NCBI GenBank assembly: GCA_964390645.1
Contig: CAYMLL010000182.1
Span: 1 to 15,415 of the forward strand
Direction: 5' to 3'
Source of the DNA: CAYMLL01 sp964390645
Lineage (GTDB): Bacteria; Planctomycetota; UBA8108
DNA: 15,415 bases
The position numbers were made by a program, and so were the translations under genes. This document shows positions 7,190 through 13,521 of this stretch, piece by piece (within the stretch, counting starts at the first letter, position 1; every line of letters starts with the position of its first letter). Under the pieces are notes generated by a model, which was not told the origin of the DNA, made no database searches, and saw only the letters and a program-made list of their open reading frames with translations.

Positions 7190-7623
7190 GGGAGACTTCC
7201 TCGGCGTGGGGTCGCGGTTGCCCCGGACGATACGCCGCGCCGTGGAAGCCTGCAAGCGTCGCCGTGACAGTGACGCGTCGCGGCGAAGGCCTTGTAGGTT
7301 CTGTCGGCGAGTCGCCGGCAGGGTCCGAGGCGCAAGAGCCAGCTCAGCGGGCGCGTCCAGGCGACGCGCGCCGCGATCCAGATCATCGCGTCGGCTCCGC
7401 CGATCACGCGACCGTCGCGAAGGAGAACCTTGAACTCGTCGAGTGGGTCGTCGGGGCCGAGACCGACGAGGGGGCGCGTGCGTGGGTCCCCGAGCGGGGA
7501 GATCCACAGCCCCCGCTTCGCGAGAGTCTTCTCGAGTCGGCTCGCCAGGCGGGTGCAGAACGCGCAGTCGGCGTCGTAGAGCACCCAGCCGAGGTCGGGA
7601 AAGCGGTGTCGTTCCGGTTTCAT
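7165..7623 (-). CDS. DCC1-like thiol-disulfide oxidoreductase family protein (DUF393)
   Basis: The 152-residue protein has the DCC-family opening WVLYDADCAFCTRLASRLEK with the paired cysteines C20 and C23 (the family usually has DGxCxxC). The family's middle strand-helix pattern (EFKVLLRDGRVIGGADAMIW) and a C-terminal HGDACRLP also fit. Members are predicted thioredoxin-like redox proteins with poorly known partners. The ATG at 7623 has GGAGG 7 nt upstream; an ATG 5 nt earlier is followed by a stop after two codons. The C-terminal 28 or so residues are low-complexity and probably disordered. The gene ends 25 bp inside the CRTAC1-type gene, so the two are an operon, and the pairing suggests it might serve disulfide handling for exported proteins. 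That last step is inference only. Confidence 0.88.
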   Translation of the reverse strand: MKPERHRFPDLGWVLYDADCAFCTRLASRLEKTLAKRGLWISPLGDPRTRPLVGLGPDDPLDEFKVLLRDGRVIGGADAMIWIAARVAWTRPLSWLLRLGPCRRLADRTYKAFAATRHCHGDACRLPRRGVSSGATATPRRGSLPCPDDDSS

Positions 7624-7700
7624 GTCATGCCTCCACCGTGGAGACCGCAGATGGCGCGGGGTTCGTAACCGTCGCGTTGACCGCGCGGATGCTGAATCCG

Positions 7701-7730
7701 CTGGCAATCGATCTGGCGCCCCGGTAAACA
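7701..7730 (+). promoter_or_regulatory. Candidate promoter of the five-gene transporter operon
   Basis: CTGGCA (7701-7706) and TAAACA (7725-7730) are 18 nt apart, and TAAACA ends 7 nt before the ATG at 7738. The same layout with an identical CTGGCA recurs before the aminotransferase gene at 11684. The GAAGAG between box and ATG could instead be a weak ribosome binding site. The 114-bp gap to the divergent DCC gene (7624-7737) leaves no room for a cobalamin riboswitch. Confidence 0.4.
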
Positions 7731-7737
7731 GAAGAGC

Positions 7738-8298
7738 ATGAGTGGCGCGAACGATGAGGACCCTCGTTTCAGACGGGACCTGAGCGACGAGGAGCGAGAG
7801 CACGTCGACGCGGCTCGCCGGAAGGCGTTCACGCTCTACGAGGGCAAGACGGTCCCACACCGCAGCTGCGGTATCGCTCTGGCGGAGACCTTCGGGCTCG
7901 CGACGGCGTCCTACCAGGCGCTGCGCAAGGGGGGCATCACGGGGGCCGGGGAGTGTGGCGCGATCAAGGCCGGCGAGCTTGTCCTCGGAGAGCTCCTCGG
8001 TGATCCGGATCCGACCGCCGCGGTGACCGGCGACCTGCGCGCTGCGGCGACGTGGTATCGAGACGCGTGGCGTGAGCGTGTCGACCTTGGCGAGGGTGGC
8101 GCCGGCGGCAGCATCGTCTGCAACGACCTGACGTCGACCTTCGACGACTTTGCCGGCTCGGCGCGTCAGGCCTTCTGCACGAACATCGCGGCGGAGGTCG
8201 CGGCAGCGGTCGCGGAGGCGCTCGTGCGTCTGGGGGTCCCGGTGGATATCACGCCGGTCGCCGAGGGTGAGAGCCCCGCTGGCGAGGTCGTCGGATGA
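7738..8298 (+). CDS. C_GCAxxG_C_C-like four-cysteine protein, putative redox protein
   Basis: The 186-residue soluble protein has no signal peptide. It carries four spaced cysteines: C44 in HRSCGIALAE, C73 in GAGECGAIKAGELVLG, C128 in IVCND and C147 in AFCTN. This order, the Gly-rich centre and the two flanking helices resemble the C_GCAxxG_C_C family (a probable redox-active family often next to oxidoreductase or metal genes). The second motif reads ECGAIKAG rather than a textbook GCAxxG, so it is a divergent member. It is the first gene of a tightly overlapping operon, its stop overlapping the ATG of the protease gene as ATGA. I infer a cytoplasmic metal- or thiol-related role connected with what the transporter brings in; there is no direct evidence for the ligand. 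Confidence 0.68.
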   Translation: MSGANDEDPRFRRDLSDEEREHVDAARRKAFTLYEGKTVPHRSCGIALAETFGLATASYQALRKGGITGAGECGAIKAGELVLGELLGDPDPTAAVTGDLRAAATWYRDAWRERVDLGEGGAGGSIVCNDLTSTFDDFAGSARQAFCTNIAAEVAAAVAEALVRLGVPVDITPVAEGESPAGEVVG

Positions 8299-8963
8299 CG
8301 TTCGGGGACTGCTACGACGAGCCGATCTGGCGGTACTGCGCGATCTCTGCGTGGTTCGTTCAGATGGGCGTCCATGAGGGCCTGCACGCGTTCGAGGCCC
8401 ACCGTCGCGGCGACCCGACCGCGGACATGCTCGGCAAGCGGACGATCAACCCGCTCGCTCACATCGAGTTCGGGAACCCGATGAGCCTCATCGCTACGGT
8501 CGTGCTTCCCGTCGTCACGGTGTTTTACTTCGAGCTCGGTATCGCGCTGGGCATGGCCTGGGTGCCGATCAATCCTCGCCACTTTCGACGCCCCTACAGG
8601 GACTGGGCGATGGTCTCGCTGGCCGGCCCCTTCGGGAACCTCCTGCTCTGCACCGTCTGCCTGGTGGTCCACTTCGGGGTGCTGCGGTGGCTGCCGGAGA
8701 GCCGCTCCGTCGCGGCGGTCGAGACGCTCTTCTGCTCGATCTACATCACCAGCGTCATCTACGGTTTCTTCAACCTGATACCCGTTCCTCCCCTCGACGG
8801 CTCCCGTGTTATCTACTGGCTCGGCGGCCCCGCTGTCCGCGGTCTCTTCGATCAGATCCAGCCTTTCGGCTTCCTGCTGGTACTCGTGATGTTCCAGGTG
8901 CTCCCCGGGGTCGGGGCCGCCTTCCACGGGCTCATCGGCCTTTTCACGTTGGCCTATGTCTGA
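8295..8963 (+). CDS. Site-2-protease-like M50 family integral membrane metalloprotease
   Basis: The 222-residue polytopic protein has the zinc motif HEGLH (27-31) inside a membrane helix. The RRGDPTADMLGKRTINPLAH stretch follows, the equivalent of the LGDxTAxxxGRxTLNPLxH signature of short bacterial S2P homologues. VPINPRHFRRPYRDWAMVSL and AGPFGNLLL (about 110-118) come next, then NLIPVPPLDG (160-169), whose Asp is the third zinc ligand. All catalytic residues are present. These enzymes cut substrates within the membrane or act in quality control. The start ATG at 8295 overlaps the preceding stop by 4 bp, and its own end overlaps the next gene by 8 bp, so production is translationally coupled to the importer. 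No PDZ domain is present, as expected for the minimal subgroup. Confidence 0.92.
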   Translation: MTFGDCYDEPIWRYCAISAWFVQMGVHEGLHAFEAHRRGDPTADMLGKRTINPLAHIEFGNPMSLIATVVLPVVTVFYFELGIALGMAWVPINPRHFRRPYRDWAMVSLAGPFGNLLLCTVCLVVHFGVLRWLPESRSVAAVETLFCSIYITSVIYGFFNLIPVPPLDGSRVIYWLGGPAVRGLFDQIQPFGFLLVLVMFQVLPGVGAAFHGLIGLFTLAYV

Positions 8964-9897
8964 GGTGGCTCGTGTGACGAGGCTCATGGCGATCACCCTG
9001 TCGCTGTCGCTTCTCCCCGGCTGCGGGGATCGCGAGCATGCCTTCGGGGCCAACGCCGAGCTGCGCATCGTCAGCCTCTCGCCGGCGGTGACCCGCATGG
9101 TCGTCGACCTCGGGCTCGAGTCGAGCCTCGTCGGGGTCGGCGAGCACGATCCCGTGACATCCTCGAACGCCGTGGTGGTCGGCGACCTGCACCGGGTCGA
9201 CTACGAGAAGCTGCTGCGGGCTCAACCTACCCACGTCTTTCTGCAGCCCGGCATGCGGGGCGTGCCGGAGCGCCTGAGGAGATTCGCGAGATCGAAGGAC
9301 TGGACCGTGCGGAGCTACGACATCGAGACCGTCGCTGACGCAATCCGGGCGCTGTACCGGCTCCACGACATCGACGACGTGTCCGTCGGCGCGGCGCTCG
9401 ACCTCGAGGGGGAGGCGCGGAGCCTCGCCGTGCTCGTCCACACGCGGCTCGGTCGGCTCGAGGAGCTGGTCGCGGGAAGACGGGTCGAGCGCGTGCTCCT
9501 CCTCATCGGCGACAACCCGCTGACCGCGGTCGGGCCCGACACCTTTCTCGACGAGCTGCTCGAGATCGCTGGCGGTCGCAACGTGCTCGACGGGAAGCCG
9601 GGCACGCGCTACCCGGTGCTCGATCGCGAGCGCCTGGTGACGTTGCGTCCGGAGGTCGTGATCTTCGTCGACGCCACGAAGGGATCGATGAGCTCGCGGG
9701 GCCAGAGGCTACGCGAGCTCATCGCGGATCTCGACGTTCCGGCGGTCAGGAGCGGCCGCATTCACAAGGTCGTCGATCCGGTTGCGCTGCTGCCGTCGAC
9801 GTCGATGCCACGGGTTGCGGCGACCCTCGCGAAGCTGCTGCACGAGGACTCGACGCTCGAGATCGAGGCGATCGTTCGCGAGCACGACGCGCCATGA
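8956..9897 (+). CDS. ABC transporter substrate-binding lipoprotein, BtuF/FecB (cobalamin/iron-chelate) type
   Basis: This 313-residue protein begins with a lipoprotein signal (MAITLSLSLLPGC, lipobox Cys 23). The class III binding-protein fold follows: LRIVSLSPAVTRMVVDLGL at the N-lobe, the VGVGEHD and VVVGDLHRVDYEKLLRAQPTHVF segments, then a long connecting helix. The C-lobe has VLLLIGDNPLTAVGPDTFLD, a GGRNV motif and LRPEVVIFVDA. It captures the ligand outside the inner membrane and delivers it to the permease coded next. Related proteins bind vitamin B12, haem or ferric siderophores; the sequence does not say which. A start at the GTG a few codons downstream is possible and would still keep the lipobox. 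The gene overlaps both neighbours. Confidence 0.92.
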   Translation: MSEVARVTRLMAITLSLSLLPGCGDREHAFGANAELRIVSLSPAVTRMVVDLGLESSLVGVGEHDPVTSSNAVVVGDLHRVDYEKLLRAQPTHVFLQPGMRGVPERLRRFARSKDWTVRSYDIETVADAIRALYRLHDIDDVSVGAALDLEGEARSLAVLVHTRLGRLEELVAGRRVERVLLLIGDNPLTAVGPDTFLDELLEIAGGRNVLDGKPGTRYPVLDRERLVTLRPEVVIFVDATKGSMSSRGQRLRELIADLDVPAVRSGRIHKVVDPVALLPSTSMPRVAATLAKLLHEDSTLEIEAIVREHDAP

Positions 9898-10892
9898 CGC
9901 TCGCCACAGGACAGGGTCGGCGCACGCGAAGCGTTCTGGTCGCGCTGGGGATTCTGCTCGCGGGCGTGTCGCTCGCCCGCCTGCTGATCGGCGACACGGT
10001 CGGGTGGCCCGGGCCGGCCATCCTCGAGCTTCGCGCGTTGCGGCTCGGTATCGGTCTCTGTGTCGGCGCGGCGCTCGCGGTCAGCGGCGCCCTCCTGCAG
10101 GCTCTGCTGCGCAATCCGCTCGCGTCCCCGTACATCCTCGGTCTCTCCAGTGGCGCGACGCTCGGCTACGTGCTGGTCGGTTTCCTGCCGCTCGCCGCGT
10201 GGCCGGTCGCGCTGCAGCTCGGCGCGGACCAGACGGGGGCCTTCCTCGGCGCGCTCGCGGCGATGGTGCTCGTCTACGCGCTCGGTCAGCGACGAGGCTG
10301 GATCGATCCGGTGACCGTTCTCCTCGTCGGCGTCGTGATCAACGCGATGAACGGCGCCGCGATCATGTTCCTGTCGGTGGTCGCGACGCCCAATCTGCGC
10401 AGCCACATGACGCTCTGGATGCTCGGTTACATGGACGAGAACGTCAGCTGGGCGCTGCTGACGCTCGTCGCCGGCATGACGCTCCTCGGCGTCGGCGTCG
10501 CGACGGCGCTCGGCCGCGCGATGGACGTCGCTGTCTTCTCCACGAGCGAGGCGCACTCGATGGGGCTCGACCTGCGTCGACTCCGCATCGTACTCTTCGT
10601 GCTGGCGGGTCTGCTGACAGCCGGGTCGGTGCTGCTGGCGGGGCCGATCGGCTTCGTGGGCCTCGTCTGTCCGCATCTCGTCCGACTCCTCATCGGTCCG
10701 CGTCATCGACCGCTGATCGTCGGCTCGGCTCTCGGCGGCGCGATCCTCATCGTCGCGGCGGACACGGTGATCCGGGTGTCGAGCGACTCGCTGCGGACGC
10801 TGCTGCCGATCGGGGTGCTCACCGCGCTCATCGGTGGCCCGGTCTTCCTGCTATGCCTCTGGCCGCGGCTCGGACGGAGGGTCGAGGGATGA
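9894..10892 (+). CDS. FecCD/BtuC-family ABC transporter permease
   Basis: This 332-residue integral membrane protein has about nine to ten helices. Family landmarks are RALRLGIGLCVGAALAVSGA, LLQALLRNPLASPYILGLSSGA (the conserved NPLAxPxxLGxxxGA block), LWMLGYMDE and the coupling-helix and C-terminal segment GPIGFVGLVCPHLVR. It forms the transmembrane channel, as a dimer, of a type II importer for iron chelates, haem or corrinoids. Length and motifs are normal. The ATG overlaps the preceding stop by 4 bp (ATGA), and its own stop overlaps the ATPase start the same way. Confidence 0.95.
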   Translation: MTLATGQGRRTRSVLVALGILLAGVSLARLLIGDTVGWPGPAILELRALRLGIGLCVGAALAVSGALLQALLRNPLASPYILGLSSGATLGYVLVGFLPLAAWPVALQLGADQTGAFLGALAAMVLVYALGQRRGWIDPVTVLLVGVVINAMNGAAIMFLSVVATPNLRSHMTLWMLGYMDENVSWALLTLVAGMTLLGVGVATALGRAMDVAVFSTSEAHSMGLDLRRLRIVLFVLAGLLTAGSVLLAGPIGFVGLVCPHLVRLLIGPRHRPLIVGSALGGAILIVAADTVIRVSSDSLRTLLPIGVLTALIGGPVFLLCLWPRLGRRVEG

Positions 10893-11656
10893 GCGGCGAG
10901 CCGGCTCTCGAGCTGCGGGACGTGAGCTTCGGCTACACGCGGAGCGAGATGGTGATCCGCGGTGTCAGCGCCCGGGTGGAGCCGGGGCGACTGCTCGCAC
11001 CGAACGCCTGTGGCAAGTCGACGCTGCTGAAGCTGATGCTCGGGAGGCTGCGTCCCGGTGCGGGGGACGTGCTTCTGGGCGGCGCGTCGATGGGGTCCAT
11101 CTCCTCGCGCCGTCGCGCCGCGCGTCTGTCCTACGTGCCCTCGCGTTCGACCGTCGACTTCGAGTTCAGCGTTCGCGAGACGGTGGAGCTCGGCCGCTTC
11201 GTGCTCGATGATGACCGCGAGGCTCTGGCGGCCGCGTTGCGTGTTGCCGAGGTCGACGACCTGTCCGGGCGTTGCGTCCGCGAGCTCTCCGGCGGGCAGC
11301 AGCAGCGCGTCCTCCTGGCGCGCGCGATCTACCAGAGCAGCGGCGACGGCCGCGTCATGCTCCTCGACGAGCCGGTGAGCTCGATGGACCTGCACCACGT
11401 CCACGCGACGATCCGCACCCTTCGTGGCATCGCCGATCGCGGCGTCTCGGTGGTTGTCGTGCTGCAGGACATCAACCTGGCGGCGCGTTACGCGGACGAC
11501 GTCTGGGTGATGAAGGACGGCGTGATCCTCGGCGCCGGCCCCTGGGACGAGGTGCTGGCGCCCGAAGAGCTCGAGGGAGTTTACGGGGTCAAGCTCGATC
11601 GACAGGCGAGCACCGGCGCCGACGGCCGTCCGCGGTTCGACGTCCGCTGGCATTGA
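10889..11656 (+). CDS. ABC transporter ATPase of the FecE/BtuD type with altered nucleotide-binding motifs
   Basis: The 255-residue ATPase subunit starts at the ATG overlapping the permease stop. The ABC signature LSGGQQQR (133-140), Walker B VMLLDEP with catalytic Glu 161 and the D-loop SSMD are intact. Walker A is unusual: LLAPNACGKST (35-45) has Ala at 37 and 40 where family members normally have Gly, and the strand before it is three residues shorter than in GxLVALIGPNGxGKST. The Q-loop reads YVPS instead of YVPQ (85), and the H-loop reads VLQDIN instead of VLHDIN (193). The essential Lys 43 and Ser 44 remain. By context it powers the permease. Activity may be reduced or unusual. The altered positions are in frame and the remainder is well conserved, so it is not an obvious pseudogene. 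Confidence 0.9.
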   Translation: MSGEPALELRDVSFGYTRSEMVIRGVSARVEPGRLLAPNACGKSTLLKLMLGRLRPGAGDVLLGGASMGSISSRRRAARLSYVPSRSTVDFEFSVRETVELGRFVLDDDREALAAALRVAEVDDLSGRCVRELSGGQQQRVLLARAIYQSSGDGRVMLLDEPVSSMDLHHVHATIRTLRGIADRGVSVVVVLQDINLAARYADDVWVMKDGVILGAGPWDEVLAPEELEGVYGVKLDRQASTGADGRPRFDVRWH

Positions 11657-11676
11657 GCGTCTCGTCCCCTTAGCAT
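11647..11676 (+). promoter_or_regulatory. Candidate promoter of the aminotransferase gene
   Basis: CTGGCA (11647-11652), an 18-nt spacer and TAGCAT (11671-11676) end 7 nt before the ATG at 11684. This is the same -35 hexamer and the same two spacings as upstream of 7738. It overlaps the last codons of the ATPase gene. If correct, the ATG at 11675 lies inside the -10 box and cannot be the start used from this promoter. Confidence 0.4.
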
Positions 11677-11683
11677 GTCGCCC

Positions 11684-12853
11684 ATGCACAGCAAGGCTCT
11701 TCACCCGACCGGGCGGCTCCTGATGGGACCGGGTCCGTCGAACGTCCACCCCCGAGTGCTCGAGGCGCTCGCGAAGCCGCTCGTCGGGCACCTCGATCCG
11801 CAGTTTCTGGAGATCATGAACGAGATCCAGGCGTCGCTGCGCAAGGTGCTGCGCACCGAGAACTCGCTGACCATCGCGGTGTCGGGAACCGGTAGCTCCG
11901 GCATGGAGGCGGCCTTCGTCAACTGCGTCGAGCCGGGCGACGAGGTGCTCGTCTGCGTCAACGGCGTCTTCGGGAGCCGCATGAGCGACATCGTCGAGCG
12001 CATCGGTGGAGTGCTCCACAGGATCGACCGGCCGTGGGGTGAGGTCTTCGACCCGCAGGAGATCGACACGGCGCTCGCCGCGAATCCTGGCATCAAGATC
12101 GTCGCCATCGTCCAGGCCGAGACCTCCACCGGCGCGCTGCAGCCGCTCGAGGACGTCGCGCGCGCCTGTCGGGACAGTGGAAGGCTCCTGCTCGTCGACT
12201 GCGTCACGTCGCTCGGTGGCGTGCAGCTCGAGGTCGACGCCTGGGGTATCGACGTCGCCTACAGCGGCACCCAGAAGTGTCTCAGCTGTCCGCCCGGCCT
12301 GGCGCCGGTGACCTTCGGCGAGCGTGCGCTCGAGAAGCTGCGCGCGCGGTCGAGCAAGGTCGTCAGCTGGTACCTCGACCTGTCGATGATCGAGAAGTAC
12401 TGGAACGAGGGCTCGCGTGCCTACCACCACACGGCGCCGATCTCGATGAACTACGCGCTCCACCAGGCGCTGGCGCTGGTCGAGGAGGAGGGTCTGGAGG
12501 CGCGACAGCAGCGACATCGGGACAGCAGCCGCGTCCTCGTCGCCGGTCTCGAGGCGCTCGGCTTCCGCCTCTTCGCGCAGGAGGGGCATCGTCTACCGAT
12601 GCTCAACGCCGTCTGGCTTCCCGCGGGCGTCGACGACGCGAAGTTCCGTCGCGCGCTTCTGGAGGAGCACAACATCGAGATCGGTGGAGGCCTCGGAGAG
12701 GTCGCCGGCAAGATCTGGCGCATCGGCTTGATGGGCGAGTCGAGCCGTCGTGAGCACGTCATTCGCTTCATCGCGGCGCTGGAGGATCTTCTGCAGCGTG
12801 CGGGAGTCACGAAGCAGCCGGGCAGGGGGCTGGCGGCGGCCGCCCCGCTGTGA
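11684..12853 (+). CDS. Class V PLP-dependent aminotransferase, alanine-glyoxylate/serine-pyruvate type
   Basis: The 389-residue enzyme opens with RLLMGPGPSNVHPRVLEA and GHLDPQFLEIMNEI, the hallmark of the AGXT/PucG group. The PLP-phosphate region is VSGTGSSGMEAAFVN, the cofactor-binding Asp is in VDCVTSLGG (172), and the Schiff-base Lys is K198 in YSGTQKCLSCPPG. It moves an amino group from alanine or serine to glyoxylate or a similar 2-oxo acid in the cytoplasm. The exact donor and acceptor (glyoxylate, ureidoglycine, phosphonopyruvate relatives) cannot be fixed. I prefer ATG 11684 over ATG 11675 because family members begin close to the LMGPGPS block and a -10-like box covers the earlier ATG. 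It follows the ATPase stop by 27 bp and may be partly co-transcribed with that operon. Confidence 0.92.
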   Translation: MHSKALHPTGRLLMGPGPSNVHPRVLEALAKPLVGHLDPQFLEIMNEIQASLRKVLRTENSLTIAVSGTGSSGMEAAFVNCVEPGDEVLVCVNGVFGSRMSDIVERIGGVLHRIDRPWGEVFDPQEIDTALAANPGIKIVAIVQAETSTGALQPLEDVARACRDSGRLLLVDCVTSLGGVQLEVDAWGIDVAYSGTQKCLSCPPGLAPVTFGERALEKLRARSSKVVSWYLDLSMIEKYWNEGSRAYHHTAPISMNYALHQALALVEEEGLEARQQRHRDSSRVLVAGLEALGFRLFAQEGHRLPMLNAVWLPAGVDDAKFRRALLEEHNIEIGGGLGEVAGKIWRIGLMGESSRREHVIRFIAALEDLLQRAGVTKQPGRGLAAAAPL

Positions 12854-12880
12854 GTTAGCGGAGGGGCCGTGGCTTCCGGG

Positions 12881-12912
12881 GGAGCCGTCCGTCCATCGAG
12901 AGCCGCGGCTCC
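12881..12912. terminator. Inverted repeat between convergent genes, likely terminator
   Basis: GGAGCCG (12881-12887) pairs with CGGCTCC (12906-12912) across an 18-nt loop, in the 69-bp gap between the aminotransferase stop and the Rrf2 stop on the other strand. Position favours a bidirectional terminator. There is no U run. Confidence 0.4.
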
Positions 12913-12922
12913 GCCGGCCGCT

Positions 12923-13447
12923 TCAGGCTTTGTCCGGTGGCTCGGCCGACCGCTCTTCGCGCGGCTGTGCCCGTTTCATGCCGGCTCCGGGCTCCTGGTC
13001 GAGAGGCGCGGGCCGGTGGATCTGCAGGTTGTAGAGCCCCCCCTGACGGCGCTTGCCGTGCGTCAGATCGGCGAGCGTCGTGGACTCGAGCTTGTTGTAG
13101 AACGCCTCCTCCGCGCTCATCAGCAGACGTCGCAGGTCGCAGCCGGGCTCCATCGGGCAGCCCTCGGGCGACGTCACGCAATCGAGCACGCCGTGACGTC
13201 CTTCGACCTTCTCGACTACCTCGCGGACGGTCACGTCGCGCGGGTCGCGCGTCAGGATCATGCCTCCGCGGCGGCCGGGCTGGGTGCGCACGAAGCCGTG
13301 CGTCGACAGCAACTGAACGACCTTGACCAGGTGGTCACGGGAGACGTCGAAGGACCTGGCGATCTCGTCCGCGGTCGCCTTGCGGTCGACGAAGCCGAGG
13401 AAGAGCAGGACCCGGAGCGCGAAGTCGGTCTGTAGTCGAAGTCGCAT
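12923..13447 (-). CDS. Rrf2-family iron-sulfur transcriptional regulator, NsrR-like
   Basis: The 174-residue regulator has the winged-helix start MRLRLQTDFALRVLLFLG and SFDVSRDHLVKVVQLLSTHG. GFVRTQPGRRGGMIL and TVREVVEKVEG follow, closest by eye to NsrR. Three cysteines, C90, C97 and C103 (DCVTSPEGCPMEPGCD), can ligate an Fe-S cluster; the first spacing (six residues) differs slightly from the x4 of E. coli and x5 of S. coelicolor NsrR. NsrR proteins repress genes until nitric oxide damages the cluster. The ATG at 13447 is chosen because family homology starts there, although the frame stays open further upstream. A Pro/Arg/Glu-rich tail of about 30 residues follows the conserved part. The gene lies 74 bp after the haem-protein gene, in the same direction. 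Confidence 0.9.
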   Translation of the reverse strand: MRLRLQTDFALRVLLFLGFVDRKATADEIARSFDVSRDHLVKVVQLLSTHGFVRTQPGRRGGMILTRDPRDVTVREVVEKVEGRHGVLDCVTSPEGCPMEPGCDLRRLLMSAEEAFYNKLESTTLADLTHGKRRQGGLYNLQIHRPAPLDQEPGAGMKRAQPREERSAEPPDKA

Positions 13448-13455
13448 GTTGAGGG

Positions 13456-13495
13456 ACAAGCATAACCGCGGTCGAGGGCCGGTTCGATAGCTTGT
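13456..13495 (-). promoter_or_regulatory. Dyad covering a -10-like box upstream of the Rrf2 gene
   Basis: ACAAGC (13456-13461) and GCTTGT (13490-13495) are inverted, with inner AACC (13464-13467) and GGTT (13481-13484) arms, giving a 40-nt imperfect dyad. On the minus strand the box TATGCT (13464-13459) lies in one arm, 11 nt before the ATG at 13447. It could be the autoregulatory operator of the Rrf2 gene or a hairpin terminating the upstream haem-protein transcript. Confidence 0.4.
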
Positions 13496-13521
13496 GCTGC
13501 CGTGCCGTGCCGCTGTCCAGG

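Noticed and set aside
5375..7267. Long plus-strand open frame of 630 codons opposite the CRTAC1-type gene
   Set aside because: Translation is Val/Arg/Glu-rich without any domain and is the antisense shadow of a clearly recognisable repeat protein; high GC removes stops from that frame.
7624..7737. Cobalamin riboswitch before the BtuF/BtuC-like operon
   Set aside because: Only 114 bp are available and no B12-box-like conserved core is present.
9782..10888. Upstream extension of the ATPase frame
   Set aside because: Arg-rich shadow of the permease gene; the ATPase homology begins at the ATG at 10889.
11675..11683. ATG at 11675 as start of the aminotransferase
   Set aside because: It lies inside the TAGCAT box and adds only three residues; ATG 11684 fits family length and promoter spacing better.
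10703..12589. Long minus-strand open frame of 628 codons
   Set aside because: Lies opposite the permease, ATPase and aminotransferase genes, which have unmistakable motifs; its own translation is low-complexity.
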